A stretch of 64,000 nt of DNA from Ulva prolifera (taxonomy: Eukaryota; Chlorophyta; Ulvophyceae; Ulvales; Ulvaceae): assembly GCA_023078555.1 (NCBI GenBank), contig CM041202.1:6248522-6312521 (forward strand). Direction: 5' to 3'. The notes beneath the pieces were generated by a model, which searched no databases, was not told where the DNA came from, and worked only from the letters and a program-made list of their open reading frames with translations. The position numbers and the translations under genes were made by a program. Of this stretch, positions 32,149-45,992 are shown one piece after another. How positions within the stretch are numbered: the stretch's first letter is position 1; every line of letters begins with the position of its first letter.

Positions 32149-35025
32149 CACTACAAGAACGACTTGACCAGGGACAGGCACCCGGAGGGCTGTTTGGTGA
32201 GCTCTCCCGGGTGATCGAGCGCAACTTCAGCGCCACTCGAATAGCTATATTGAGAGTACCGTGGTAGCCGATCGTGAGATATGTTGTTCCTATGAGTATC
32301 TGCGGGTGTCCGGTACGGGCCTGCGCGTTCTTGGAGATGCATGTGGATCGTCAGGAGCGTGTGTTTGTGTGTGCATGCCACCTGCTTCGGTCTCCGATGT
32401 TCGTGATTAGCATGCGCCGGCGTCGTCCGTCGACGTAGAGACAATTTACGTACCCATGTGCGTTCTGTATGCCTGGCACGAGTGCGTTGGCGGCATCGTG
32501 AGACTCTGCTTAGCATGGGGACACGCAGGTGAGCTGGTTCCCAGATCCGTCCACGCCTACGAATCACCAGATTCTTCGTACCCAATGACAGTCAAGTCTA
32601 TCCTGCTGTTGGTGTCTGTCGATTTCGCGTGATAAGACGTGGAAGTCGCTGTCTTCGCCGGTTGTAAGTATCATTCAGTCCATCTCGTGGCTGGTAGGAT
32701 GATAAACCTGGGCGTCAATAACGCTCGTACAGACTGCACATAGTCAATTATCTGCATATCAATGGCTTCGGAGTAGCCACTGGTGTATCATATGGCGCTT
32801 GGCTCCTCATGCGACGCGCGATTCCAGGCTGAGGTGCTAACTGCCTTCCTTTCGTCACCTTTGATAACGCGTATCTCGGTCTACGCTGCGCCCATGGACA
32901 CACGACAGATCGTTGTTGTTCACATGTGTGTCGTCTCGCCGTCGTTGAATGTCGAGTCGGGCGCGTTCCGGCGAGGCCGACTTGGCTCGAGCTTTCCCAT
33001 GACGCACATCAGGCATGTCCCTCGCTCGCCGAGTCTCCGCTCGCGCCAGAAACGGCGTACATCTTAATAATGTAACTAAAGTGTGATGTTTGTCCTCTTC
33101 TGCGTCTCTTTATCGTCTTCTGTGGACGGATCGCGTTGCCCGGAAGTCGTTGTCGCGGGTGTATTTTTACTCTGTCCGTGGTAATTCGGCTTCCGGGTAA
33201 TGCCGACGGGGAGCGTAAATCACATAGGATGCACCATTTCGTCGTTGAGCGTCGCATACATGCATCATAAAGTATTGGTATGATCACAGACAAATTACAG
33301 CTCGTGTCGCGCCGATCACCCATCGCCGCTGCGCCATGGCAATATGCCACCAATCGCCTACCGGGAATCCGCATCAGCTCTACAACTTTGTCACATCACA
33401 TATCACCGCCCTGGCCCAATGGTTGCCGCTCTGCACAAGCTCTGTCATACGAGGGCCGGCATCCGGCAACCAGGCCTGCGCTTTGCAGGCGGATCAGCAT
33501 GAAATGTAAATCAGGCAGAGACAACTATGGGCGAAATTCTCTCTTCTTCTGCTTGACTCCTATTACGACCAGCAGACGGCTGCTTGTGTTCAAAGACGTT
33601 GTTGTCGTGCCGTATCCAGCTGTTGCCTGCAAACGGGATGCTTTTAGAGGCATAGCAGTCACCACGACGTGCCATCGTGCTCATCATAGTGCACAACTGC
33701 TGAAAATTGCATCACAGGCGGGAGCAATCCTCACCTTCAGCTTGTGGTGGCAGGCCAATGGTGGCTGCATCTGCTACCTCACAGGCTTCTCATTTGCCAG
33801 ACTGCTCATGCAGCCGTTGCCCTGCACCAATCCTCATGTCTTGAAGCAGCCGTACACTGTCAGCCTCATGTCAGCGCCAGTGTTGACTGCGTGCAACACA
33901 TCTTTTGCAGAAGCATACCTAGTATGGCGGGCCAGCTTCAGGTTGTCAGCCAGGCTGTAGTGTACTGAAGCAGAAGCTAATCATTCGTGAAGGCACCTGT
34001 ACCCATCAGCACGTGTCCATGCAAGAGCTAAACATGGCTTCTGCTTGGTGCTCCTGTCTCGAGGAGACACCTGTCGAAGTTCGGGACATTGCTGAGGCGT
34101 TTGTGACACCTGTTGCTGAGTAAGGCATACCTGCGGTGAAGTGTCAACTTCGTCATGTTGCATTAAGAAGGCAGCACATCTGCATGCTTGACTCCCCTGC
34201 ACACTCGAACTCGCTGTCACATGTTTTCTGGTCCATCCGCTAGATTGCACAGGAGCGGTCTCCGCTCCTACATGCAATTTAACACGACCAGACAAATGGG
34301 CAACTTCGTACCCCCCAAATAGACATCTCCTGAAGATAATAACATCTCCATAAGACATCATGCGACTCGATGTTGAATAGAGACGTCCCATCGATTGGCA
34401 TATTTCCTGTCGAGCTTAGGCGTACTTGTCTTGACCAATGATCGCTGCGGCACTGGGGTACGACGACAACGCTCTTGAGTTTACGTCTACAGAGACAAAG
34501 AGACAAGAAGAAAGCAGCTGTCACTGGTATCAATGGGCATGGTGGTGGCCACACTCTTCGCGGGGCTCGAATATCCAAAGTTGCAGCGTGGAAAACATGT
34601 ATGTGCACGAATTCGATACTGATTGCCTGGCCGAGACATGAGACAACTCTCCGTGTGTCGAGATAGCTTCAATGCTCCGCGTGTGCGGCATCTAATGGTA
34701 GTGTCAATGGCGTGCGTAAATGGCGTGCACCACCACGGCCCCGCGAGGTGGCATGTTATGTGAACTTGAACTTATTCCGGCGTTCGGATGCACGCCGTCG
34801 CACATTGAAAGACCCGGAGAAGGAAAGCATGCTGTTCCGGGCGATGGCACCCGACCAAACCACGCGCGACTGCCCGGAAGATGAGAAATTTTGACTCCCG
34901 GGCACGCAGACGCGAGCTGCGTGACGCTCAACCCGGAACTCTCAACCAGGAGACCGTAGCCACCAGTGTCCCTGGTCAGCCCGCTCGCCCGGGAGCCTGT
35001 CCCTGGTCAAGTCATTCTTGTAGTG
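32149..35025. mobile_element. Complete non-autonomous CACTA (EnSpm-like) element, 2,877 bp
   Basis: The left end at 32,149 reads CACTACAAGAACGACTTGAC and the right end at 35,025, read inward, CACTACAAGAATGACTTGAC. The inverted repeats match over 31 bp with one mismatch. They are flanked by a 3-bp target duplication CAG (32,146-32,148 and 35,026-35,028), as CACTA elements make. CACTACAAGAA is the classic EnSpm terminus. Subterminal CCGG-containing words (CTCCCGGG, TTCCGGG, GCCCGGAAC) cluster in the right 250 bp, and GACCAGGGACA is repeated at the right end. No transposase domain is seen inside; an open frame at 33,280-33,960 (226 residues) has no recognisable features. It would need a transposase supplied from elsewhere. 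Confidence 0.9.
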
Positions 35026-38000
35026 CAGATGCAATATGCTTACAAAAGAGTGAACGGGAGAAAACAAACACTGATGCAATATGCTATATCTGACTCATCG
35101 CCACACCCCTGCGGACTGCGCAGTCTTCGATTGTTTCAGATCTGAGTTCTCTTACGCGTGGCGTGACACGTGTTCCGGATCCATACAGAACTAAAGAACG
35201 CCGCAAGCATGCAGGAGCTTCCACGTGCAGATCTGTGCCAGTGCTGGACAAGCAGGTGATGAAAACCTGCAACCCAGCCTCTCAGCCTTAAGAGGCTGCG
35301 CGCATGTGCCTGGCCACAGCGGGTGCGGACTGCCGTTGACGGGGAGTGGCGTCTGCACATCTCAAGCCACGTGTACAGGAAACTGTCAGGCACGGGGGGC
35401 GGTGCTTCCGCCATGTGCTGACTTCGCAGCGGCCGCAGGCTGCGGCCGCCTCCGTGGAGCTCCGTGAAATATCTATCCCGAAACATCACACTGAAGTAAG
35501 TTTGATAAGAACATGACGGTGCCTTGTAATCGAATGATTCACCTCGTTCTGTCCCGGGTCCAGGCGCCGGCCCTCCTGCCTGCTAGCAAGGTGCACTACT
35601 GAGAGATGACAAGCCCAGACTTCCGATACATATCCGCATTGCCGCGCTGCAATGACACCGACAACACCCGCAGCGCCCACTGGACAAACGCGCCTGCTAG
35701 CAAGGTGCACTACTTACATATGCATGTGCGACTCGATCGCAGGAGACTGCACGCACCAGCAGTCCTGTACATACGTCGGTCCTTATCTCGAGATTTGGCT
35801 AGCTAGCGCCCACAGATCAACGTTGCAGTACCTGCGAGGCAATGCCAACTGTGTATCCGCACACTTGCAGCCCTTGTGGAGCCATAAGAGCATGCGTGGC
35901 CAATGACAAAGCTGCAGGTTGTGCACAGATGTGCACCTTGTGTACATTGTACTGTCAGCACCCTTCATACTTACTCTTGTGTTGCTGGCAATGAGCAGAG
36001 TCCTCCTGTAGACACTTCACATTGCATCATGCATGACACAGCAGGTCCGAGGTGGTGGTTGCGTTGCCAGTGATTAGGTGGCTATGCACATCACCATGCA
36101 ATCATTCACCCAGTGCATGCATGTCCTCCCCTCAGGCCTGAGGGCAACACAATTTTGGCGGTAACGAACTCAAGCAAGTCGCACTCTGTCTAGAGTGACG
36201 GCCATGTCCCGGACCACTTGCATTACAGTACTTCGCCGCAGTGCCCTTCGTCCATTGACTGTCCATCTCTACCTCCGCATTATACAATATGAGGCTGCAG
36301 CGTCATTGCAAAGCTTGTTGAGCCTAGCTCAAGGAGCATTGTGCCCGGGAAGGCAGATTTACCCCGACACGTATGGCAGGCTTGACACGGTGGGGCTCGG
36401 TGCCGGGAAGAGCATCGCGACGGTGGGGCCACGAGTCCGCGTAGCTCTGCGCAGCACCCATACGCAACGGTGATTCCGCCGCGTTGCAGCTACACTTGAG
36501 GTGGCTGCAGAGGGTGATGGCCAGCATATGCGTATACGCGTATACGATATCGGCACACGCTCCCACACTCGCCCACTCACCCATTCACCCATGCGCCTGC
36601 ATCCCTCAACCCACACGCCCGCCCCCTCACGCGCAGCCTGGGTCCCACGCAGAGGACGGACCCGCGGACTGTGTGGCTGCGGTGGCCCGAGCTGGCACCT
36701 CGGCCGTCGCCGGCCCCATCAGAAGCCGGGGGAGCCCAATAGTGCACTGCCCCAACAGCCCCAACCCCCTTCCCGCTGCCCCAGGACTCGTCCACAGCCC
36801 ACCCGCACGCACAAGCAGGGCTTCCCCAGTGCGGCACAGCAACACGGGAGCGGTGTCACCGTGCCGGACGCTCAGGAAGAAGCACGCCCGCGACGCAGCA
36901 CACGCACAGGCGAAAGCAGCCGCGGCCGTGCTCACAGATTAGCGAGAGGATGGAGGCTACAGGTGCGTGTGCATGCGCGCATCTGTGGCTGTTCCGTGCG
37001 GAAGTGCATGCGAGTTGTAACGGAAGCGGAGAGGAGGCCGGCGTCTCCACGGAACCAACGAGCAGGCCAATCACAGCTTCACAACACACCCAAGCCACCT
37101 AGGCGGGCAGGCGCGTCGGTGTGAATCAGAGACAAGGATGGAAAGGCACATGACGCTTCACACACACCATATATCTCAAGCGGGCGCGCAGGTGTGGATG
37201 TAGGTGTTTGCGTGCATGCACAACGAAAGCGGGTGCACAGGTACTCACGTGTAGGAGGCGCAAGCGGGTAGCATGGTTGTGGAGCGGGGCGGCGGAGTGT
37301 AGACAATCGAGGCGGCGGAGTGTAGACAGTCGAGTTCCACCTGTGGCATGTTTGCTGTGGCTTGTGTGTGCCACATCCACACCAGTGTCGGGTTGCTGTG
37401 CAGCATTTCCGGGGCTGCCACCCTGAAATTAGACCTGCATATTCGGAATTGTTCTATGTAAGCGGGCCCGATGACCCAACACTGATGCACACGTGTGAGC
37501 ATACGCTGCATTCCCACAGGCAGCGGCATGAATTCCGGGCCGCCATTTGTGGCTGTGGTGACGCTGGTGCCCCATACGAGACCAGACCAGCTGCGATGTG
37601 TTATTGCACTGACTGTTGGCAGCAGTGGTTGCAGCTGGGAAGGCCTCGGCCCTGGGCATGGGCCCTGGCCATGCATGTGCCCAATGCATAGAGTGATGAC
37701 GCATTCCCTTGACAGAAGCCTGCCGATAGGTTGACCCGGTCATCGCCCCCAGGGCACAGGGCGAGGTATGCCAACACCTCCTACCTACATCAATGGATCG
37801 CCTATGATGACATTGAATTTACTCGAAAGTTGGTATGAGAACACATTCATCCAGACAGGCACACCATCGAGCGTGCTGTGAGATGACAACATGGCCCACG
37901 GGCGGTCTGCTACGGACCCGACTACAAGCGAGGACATCCGTGTTGCAACTTGCAAGGACAGCTGTGGTCGGGGGCCACACCCCGTGGGGTGCCGCCCGCC

Positions 38001-40874
38001 CGGCGCGGTCCAGAAGCCCAAGCGCTGCGCCGGGCAGGGCATGCATCGGAGTATAGGGTCAATGCTGCTAGAAACTGCAGCCGTTGTCTGTGTGGATGTA
38101 CGTGGCAAGGACGGGGTGGCCGGTAGCACCGCTACGGCAATGAACAAGCGCACCATCACCGCAATGCATGCACGTTGGGATGGTCACCCACGCCGACCCC
38201 GACTGAACGCAGCGTGCACATGTATGCACAGGGAGCATCTACTACCAGCTGATGTGGTGCAAGCGTGGCTGTGGTGATTCAGGGTAGTTCTGCAGGAGGT
38301 GGCGTGGCTTCGCAGTGATCTGTTGCTGCTGCTGTGGCCATGGTGCTACCGTCCTCTCCATTGAAATTGTCACCCGGTCCACACTGCCTTGACCGTCAGA
38401 GCTGATCCTGAGCAGTCCACATGCTCATATGGAAGGGGGTAGGTGTGCCATTGCTAGCTGTGGTGGAGGTGTTTCACAGCTGTGAGGGAAGGCAGTCTCC
38501 GGGTTACGGTACAAGCACCAGTGCCTTGATGCCAGTATATACATGGCCATGCACACCGCTGCGCAGGCTGACAAACAGCAGATTGGTCTAAGTAATCAGT
38601 GTTGACGCTATGTGTCACAACACTGCATGGCCTGTTCTTCGCTGAAGGTAACAGGCTGGCCGCACTAAGTTTGAAAAGCGCAGCAGATGTGCTTGCTCAA
38701 GCTCCCACACAGAAATCATACCCTCCAGCGCCACGATCTATGATCCATCACACTAATGCGAGTCGAATTGTCCTTAACTGAACAGATTCCTTCGCGTGGG
38801 ATGTGCAAGCATATTTAGTGAACAAAGCTGTCACGCCTTCCACGAACATATCCACGCCAAATGCAGACCTATTACCTGCCCTGAACAGACTAACCATCTT
38901 CCGGAAGACTTTGGGCGGAGATGGCGCCTGGGCGCACCGGTGGAGTGTTTGGAGACGGTGCCCTGCGAATTCCGGCATCTATCTTGCGCCATGCTCGATT
39001 GGCAGAAGAAGTTGATACTATCAGGTTTGGACCATGATGGCATCTGACCGATAGGTTTACAGGCTTGCTATCTGGACCAGGCCATAAGTGTACGGAGCGT
39101 GAGACAGCAAGCGACACGCAAGATCCGAGAAGGAACGCATACTATGCAGATTTATCGCATATTTGGATGTCATGTGCCGGTTGAAGCACCGCGGGTAAGA
39201 CATTCAAGGCATGCTACAGCGGCAGCAGCGATGTGCGCTGAGTATGTCGACTTCGGTTCCATGGAGCCGCACAGTCCCACTGTATCACACAGTCAGTTGC
39301 TTTGGGCTGTCGCATTGTACTGCCGTATTGCTGTGGTCTAACGAGTTGCGTTGCGTTGGTGTGGTGGCCCTGACAGGTGATAGATACGAGGCTACAAGGG
39401 GAGCGAGGCGTCAAGCGACAGCTTCACATGTTGCTGCGATCCGCTGAGGTGCACAGCTGGAATCACGGCGAGCCGGGTACAGGCTAACAATTCCTCCTAA
39501 GCACTTTTCCAAGTTCTGCCATCGCCTCGCGAGTAGGGCCAAAGGCCATGCAGCAGTCTACAGCTACTCTGCAGTCTACAGAGAGTCTGCCACCAACAAG
39601 CATCCACCGTCTGACACGCGCATGATTATGCCGCTGATGTACCTATGAAAGGATCCCATAGCAGTAAATCGACTCTCAGGGGGGCTGTTCCTTGCGATGG
39701 CGCACTCGCACAGCCCGGAACGTGACGAGACTGCCAGATTACCGCTCAAGTGACGAGGATGCTGTGATCATAAACCGAGAGTATATCCAGTATTCCTGGA
39801 CAGTCGCATTACAAGCTATCCCGGACGAAGCACCTGTATCAGAATTCCAAGGCTCGTAGGCGGTTCATCGCACCATCGCCATCATACCAGTCTACTGTCC
39901 GCAGTCAACATATGTACGAACAGCTGCCTGACCTGGTGAATGAGAATCGGTTATTCATGGGGGCCGCGTTGAGCTCTTCCACTCCTGCGACAGGTCGGGT
40001 GCTCATCTTGACTGCTGACCTCGTGACCAGGACGCGACCTTGCACCTGGACGTTGCTATTCTACATGATTAGGTGACCGTTAATGTAGCCTTGGCAGAGC
40101 TTTCTGCAGGCTGTCCTCCCATGGACCGCCACCGGCCGTCCTTGCCTTGCTGCATGCTGAAGTTCAGCAGCTGAACCTTGTGCACCGATGACAGCTGCTA
40201 CCTACCGTTAAGCCGTGGCATAGCAGCGCTAACCAATGCATTGGGGCCTGCAGATGTATAAGATCTGGAAGTCACAAGACAGCAGGTTGGTACACTGGCA
40301 TGAAGCGCTCTCCGGAATTTCTGTATGCTGGTGGAAAGCGTTGTCCATGTTCGACAATTCACGGTTGCAGCAAAAGTGCACACATGCAGACGAACCTGTG
40401 CAGATTTATTTTACAAGAAAAATTCTGTTCAAAGCTTTGCACTCCATATGAACAATGCGTGCTAGAAATAGTGTGCATGGCAGACTCAATATGCCCTCTC
40501 AAATATGGGCACAGTGCCCGACAAAAGGAATCAACGTTGGCAGGCACCATCAGCCCTGCCGATTGCAGGACTGTGTGCTGCTTAATCTTCTCCAATGAGT
40601 CGCTTTCCCATCATAGGAAGAGCAATAAAATCCAGAGCCCCTGAGCCACAGCCTCAGGCTGCACAATGACCAATACCACCAAGACATTGCAATGCAGACC
40701 ACTCAGTGTGCCTGTGGATGATTGTTGGACTGCTCTGCAGCCCGCCCAGCTGGAACAACATAAAAACGAAGATATTCACAGCAATGTAGGCCTGCAGCCG
40801 TGTCACTAAAATTTCAAGTGTGTGGCGCAGGCGAGCCCGGCCACAACTTTCCTGTCAACAGTAGTCAGAATGTT
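35026..40874. other. Long stretch without a recognisable gene
   Basis: Only short open frames, none with a domain I recognise. Visible content is a TTACAAAAGAGTGAAC motif at 35,040; a direct repeat GCCTGCTAGCAAGGTGCACT at about 35,576 and 35,694; one copy of a dispersed repeat at 37,376-37,492 (minus orientation); a GC-rich part at 36,500-37,100; and many GCATGC/TGCATGCA palindromes. Exons of an undetected spliced gene cannot be excluded, particularly at 37,890-38,280. Confidence 0.4.
37376..37492 (-). repeat. Dispersed repeat, copy 1
   Basis: Read on the minus strand it has CATCAGTGTTGGGTCATCGG, ACATAGAACAATTCCGA, CAGGTCTA, GGCAGCCCCGGAAATGCTGC and CCCGACACTGGTG. Related copies lie at 45,868-45,992, 53,773-53,822 and 60,219-60,392. 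No open frame; the class is unknown. Confidence 0.6.
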
Positions 40875-43225
40875 TTACCACCAGCCCCTGTACACCTTGC
40901 GGCGGATTTTACCTCCACTCGACTTCTTCTTACCCTCATTGCCCTCATCCCCCTCATTCCCTTCATTCCCTTCGTTGCCCTCATTGCCCTCATTGCCTTT
41001 GCCGCCCTTCTTCTTGCCCTCGTTCCCTTCATTCCCTTCATTGCCCTCATCCCCCTCATTGCCCTCGTTGCCCTCATTGCCCTCGTTGCCCTCATTGCCC
41101 TTGCGCCCCTCGTTGCCCTCATCGCCCTCATTCCCCTCGTCGCCTTCGTTCCCCTCCTTTCCTTCACCACCTTCCTTGCCCTCGTCTCCCTCATCGCCCT
41201 CGTCACCTTCATCACCTTCATCACCCTCATCATCGTCCGGCTCTGGCACCGGCTCCGGCACCGGCTCTGGCTCATCGCAGCAAGTCGCGCCGACGAGGCA
41301 GGACGCAGCAGCGGCGTCCTCCAGCGTGATGCAAGTGCCGCTGCAGCAAATCGGCAAGTCTGCGCTGCAGCACTCGGCAATCGGCGTCGGCTCCGGCTCC
41401 GGCACCGGCTCTGGCACCGGCTCAGGCTCAGGATCAATGCAGCAGGTCGCGCCAGCAAGGCAGGACGCAGCAGCGGCGTCCTCAAGAGTGATGCAGGTGC
41501 CGCTGCAGCAGATAGGGGCGTCGGGGCTGCAGCACTCGTCGACGGGTGTCGGGTCTGGCTCTGGCACGGGCTCTGGCACTGGCTCGGGAACCGGCTGCGG
41601 CTCAGGCTCGGGCTCAGGCACCGGCTCAGGCTCCGGCTGCGGCTCATCGCAGATGCTAGCTTCATCAGGTTCCAGGCCAGTCACGCAGGGCGACACTCCA
41701 TCCTCAGTGCAGGTGGGCTGACCGAGCTCGCCGCACGGCACGCAGACGCCACCAACGCAGCCCAGCGTGTGCAGATCACACTTGTCCCCTGGGCAGCACG
41801 CCTCGCTACCTGCGCCGCACTCCGGCTCGGGCTCAGGCACCGGCTCCGGCTCAGGCTCAGGCTCGGGAAGCGGCTCCGGCTCTGGCTCCGGCACCGGCTC
41901 AGGCTCAGGCTCGGGAACCGGCTCCGGCTCCGGCTGCGGCTCATCGCAGATGCTAGCTTCATCAGGTTCCAGGCCAGTCACGCAGGGCGAGACGCCCTCC
42001 TCGGTGCATGTGGGCTGACCAAGCTCTCCGCAAGGCACGCAGACGCCACCGACGCAACCCAGCGTATGCAGATCACACTTGTCCCCTGGGCAGCACGCCT
42101 CGCTATCTGCGCCGCACTCCGGCTCGGGCTCCGGCACCGGCTCCGGCTCGGGCTCAGGCTCAGGAACCGGCTCCGGCTCCGGCTCCGGCACGTCACAGAT
42201 GCTAGCCTCGTCAGGTTCCAGGCCAGTCACGCAGGGTGAGACGCCGTCCTCAATGCAGGCCGGCTGGCCGAGCTCGCCGCATGGCACCGGCACCGGCTCC
42301 GGCTCCGGCTGTGGCTCTGGGGGCGCTGGAACACAGAAGCTGTCCGCATTCAACACCAGGCCCTCGTCGCACGTCGTGCCTACACCACACCATGGATCAA
42401 CAGTATTATCAATATCAACAATTCACAACATTGAGCTGATGTCAGATACCAGTCGCACAAGGTGTGGATCGCAACACACATATGTATACTTTAGTGAATT
42501 ATTTTGCCGGCCATATGCCATGCAAACTTCCGACGCATGCCACACACTTGAGCTGGAACACAGCCTACGCCAGGGTACATGCATCGTGCAGTAGATTTGT
42601 ATGCAGTATTGATTAGCCATGTCCTTTTCGGACCTCAGCCAAGGCTCGGTCAATCCAGCTCCGTTGTCCGTGACAAGAGGGGGCACTTGGTAAATGGATA
42701 CAGTGGGATAAACCACTTGAGAATAAACCACTCGCTTCAGGAGATCGCACGCAACTCACACAGCCTTCTCCTGTGCGAGTCGAGTTGCTTGCGAACCAAG
42801 TTGCTTGTGTACGACAAAGGCTTCAGTTCGCCAAAGCACACACTGTGTTCATGGGACCTAAACCGTATGCAACATAATGCATCGTCATTGCACGTAGAGA
42901 TCTAGTGGTGCATTTGCAGTTCGAACTGATTTCACTGCAGCTGGATTGCCAGAAACGGTCGAAGGAACACAGGGTGGGAACCCACAACAACCCACGAACA
43001 CTGGTGTCACAAAGTGCCACGCTGTGTGGCGTGCCGTGCACGTGCACCTGACACGTCACAAAGTCCCACATTTCAAATTGTAAAGAAAATTCAAGTTGTA
43101 AAGAAAATCACGAACTGTCATCAGCGTTCTTCCTACCTCCAGATATGACATACATGCACGGGAAAATCACACATGCACCACAGTGTGATGAAGTATCAAA
43201 GGTGCATGCCCATATATGCTATATA

Positions 43226-43256
<31 letters not shown>

Positions 43257-43539
43257 GCACAGCGCTATGCTTCCCCCCTGCCACATGTACATATGCAGCA
43301 CTGTAGACCGCACCGCCGCAAGCAGGCTTGCCATCTCCGCCGCAGACCATGCAGATCCCCTCCCAGCAGGCGAGCTTGTCACCGCATTCGCCGATGTTGA
43401 AGTTGGTAGGGTCGCCGTTGCAGCAGGCTGCCCCCTTCGTTCCGCATGCATCCTTGCCTGTAAGCAAGCTCCTTGCCATGCCCTGTGGCACCGCGGCCAA
43501 CAGCAGCACTGCTGCCAGGCCGGCAGCAGAGTACATCAT
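40875..43539 (-). CDS. Secreted Cys-rich, Pro/Glu- and Glu/Gly-repeat protein
   Basis: Two exons: 43,539-43,314 and 42,379-40,875, with a 934-bp GT..AG intron. The spliced length of 1731 nt gives 576 residues. The start is the first in-frame ATG, and residues 1-21 ([22 protein letters not shown]) form a signal peptide. An N-terminal Cys domain ([34 protein letters not shown]) spans the splice and reaches [15 protein letters not shown]. Then come PEPEPEP linkers alternating with [20 protein letters not shown] and [20 protein letters not shown] modules, two [20 protein letters not shown] modules, about 100 residues of EGNEGDEG, and a basic end [14 protein letters not shown]-like CATATATAG lies about 100 bp upstream (near 43,640). 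It is likely an extracellular or wall protein; the exact family is not recognised. Confidence 0.8.
43211..43256. repeat. AT microsatellite in an intron
   Basis: An (AT)n run lies in the single intron of the Cys-rich gene, near its 5' end. Confidence 0.9.
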
Positions 43540-45867
43540 CTTGTCCACACTTTGCCTGCAGCTGGTGTGTGTTTGTCATTATTGCAACATCGTGGTGACC
43601 CCATAGCAGTGGTGCAACTGCAGGTAGTGCTTGCAAGGCTATATATGGACAATCCCTATGCACGTACAATGCTTCCTTCATCTGAGCACCCACTACTACA
43701 GCTGACTGGCTACGCTGTAGTACTACTAGTATTCGGTCTCGGTGTACACCGAAGCTACGCGAAAGTGGCGGTGTATACGCGTTTGTTTTCTCCGTTCACT
43801 CTTTTGTAATGTCTAGACAGCTGCTGTAGTATGCGCATACGAATAAAAGCATAGGTAACAGGTCTAGACCCTGCTATGCTCTGCAGATGTGGCAATCCAG
43901 TGGTGTAGCCGGCCTTCAAGTTATCACTGGATTGCCACAGCAGAGGCTATGAGTGCACTAGCTGACTCAGATTTGAAGTTCATGCACCCATGAGGAGACC
44001 CTGGCCATGGCAGCACAGTGTGCATGCATGCACTTGAATTGCTGATGCAGCTCTAGAACATGACAACATCTCTCAGTTGTACAGTACTGATCTTGTTTAC
44101 AAGGCCAAGAGTCACTGCCAGTGCCCACTGCTTTCATAAGAACTGATAGCAGTACTCAGTGACTTCTCAGCCAGAGAACAGTGTGTGAGTAGCTACTCAC
44201 ACACTGTGAACAGTACTGTTCTATACAGGATCACAAGCAGCTTGAAGAGGTGCATCATGATGCTTTCCAGGCTGCTCAGCTGCAGGGAGAAACTGCCCTA
44301 CTCACGACAGTGCCTGCTCATGCAGAAATGAGTCAGCTGTTGTGTCAGCCTTGCAGCTGCGTGGCGTAGTGGTCACGGTGACGACAAGGGGCTTCGGTCA
44401 ACGATTGCAGGTCACTCTTTTGTAAAAAACCTACGATTGCAGGTTCGCTGAACGGGCTGCACGTGCAGGTGCAAGTTCAGCGAGCTGCAGAACAGCTGCA
44501 GATGTATCCATGTCGACGAGTTGATACAGACAGTTCCATGAGTGAGCTTCCGACCATGATGAGCATGCATATGCGATGTCACGGCTGCAGTGGAGGCGAT
44601 TTGATACGGTGCCAATGATCAGATTCTGGGGCTGGGCGACTCCAGCTGGAACAATCGTTAAGGGGTCCGCGCTTCTCCACGCACACGCAAATTGCTCTAG
44701 ATTTGGCGCACGTCGAGCTCACTCGTGATGCGGATGTCGTAGCTTGCCTACGGGGATCGTGTTGCGCCGCAAAAGCACGACACACTACGTGCATGTGTCA
44801 ATGCAAGGCAGATGAGGTGGAGACGTACCGGTGTCGACAACGTTGCAGTGCTCTAGATCTCGAGGTTCATAGACCGGTCTTGCTGCAGGCCCACAGCTGG
44901 ATCTGAGCCGATTTGACAGCTGCTGGCGAAGGTGCTCACATATACACCCGTCCGCGAGCTCCTTCGTCGCGAGAACGCATAGGGACAGCAGCATGGCACG
45001 TCCCGCAGGCGGTGACTTCACGACACTCGACATATGCGGGGTTCGCGGGCTTATCTGGTAAGCGCGCATGAATTGCATTACCTAGGCAGGTGTGCCGGCC
45101 GGTACTGCGTGCAAGCACGTGCTGCAACATGAAGCAGCTGCCGAGGGCGATGTCAACACCTTCCCGCCCCTGAACCCTCAATTGCAAGTCCCGGAACCTG
45201 CATGTGTGCATGCGTCAATGTGTACACATGTGCACTCCGAGTCCGACGGAGTCCATAGAACCATGGCAACTTTGAGGAAGGGTCCACATGTACTACTCTT
45301 GTGGGATTACAAAAGAGTGAACATGTACTACTCTAGTGGGTACTACTCTAGTGGAGTGTACATGTATAGAAGCCTGTATAGAAGGCTGTCTCAAAGTGGT
45401 ATCATTATATGTGTTCCTACATATAGGCTCGAGCCCGCTATAGCTAGGCGGAACTCTGCCAGCCTACTAGGCAATGCTCTCATGGCAATCGCCGGCAGTG
45501 ATGCTGCCAAACCTTGGTCTTGGAACAATGGACATGATGAGTGTTGATATCTATATCTATAGATAGAACAAAAAATACACGCCACTCTGAGGGTATACAT
45601 GAGGTTATAAATGAGTGCACATCATGATGTGGTCGCACACTCCCCCTTTACTAGTATGACCTTTGGATCCTCTGACAAAGCAGCTTCAGGCTGGCCCTCA
45701 CACCACAAAACCAAGGTCAAGACTGCAGCTGTGTGCACCCACAGGTCTCCATCAGTGTTGGCTGAGGTGAGCTTTGATTGTTGTGTGTGAGGCAGCTGGT
45801 CAGTGGTTTGGCTTGATGGGTTTGCTTTGCCATACAATGGCCTGGTGTGTGTAACTCATGTACAGGT

Positions 45868-45992
45868 ATCCATCAGTGTTGGGGCATCGGGCTGATCACA
45901 TAGAACAATTCCGAGTATCCATGTCTACTTTTTCGGTTGCAGCCCTGAAAATGCTGAAATGCGACCCAACAAAGATCTCCATTAGTATGTGA
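45868..45992 (+). repeat. Dispersed repeat, copy 2
   Basis: CATCAGTGTTGGGGCATCGG, then ATCACATAGAACAATTCCGA, then GTCTACTTTTTCGGTTGCAG and CCCTGAAAATGCTGAAATGC. Same element as the copy at 37,376, opposite orientation. Confidence 0.6.

Noticed and set aside
33280-33960. A 226-residue open frame inside the CACTA element as its transposase
   Set aside because: No DDE, zinc-finger or Tnp2-type motif; composition looks random.
36484-37124. Overlapping 150-207 residue frames in a GC-rich block
   Set aside because: Several frames are open at once, which reflects GC content; no domain or signal.
40800-42239. A 479-residue plus-strand frame opposite the Pro/Glu-rich gene
   Set aside because: Low-complexity shadow of the PEPEP and EGNEG repeats.
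44360-44470. tRNA gene or tRNA-derived SINE (a box-A-like TGGCGTAGTGG)
   Set aside because: No acceptor stem, anticodon arm or proper box B (GGTTCGCTGAAC instead of GGTTCGAATCC). A local duplication of CGATTGCAGGT disrupts any cloverleaf.
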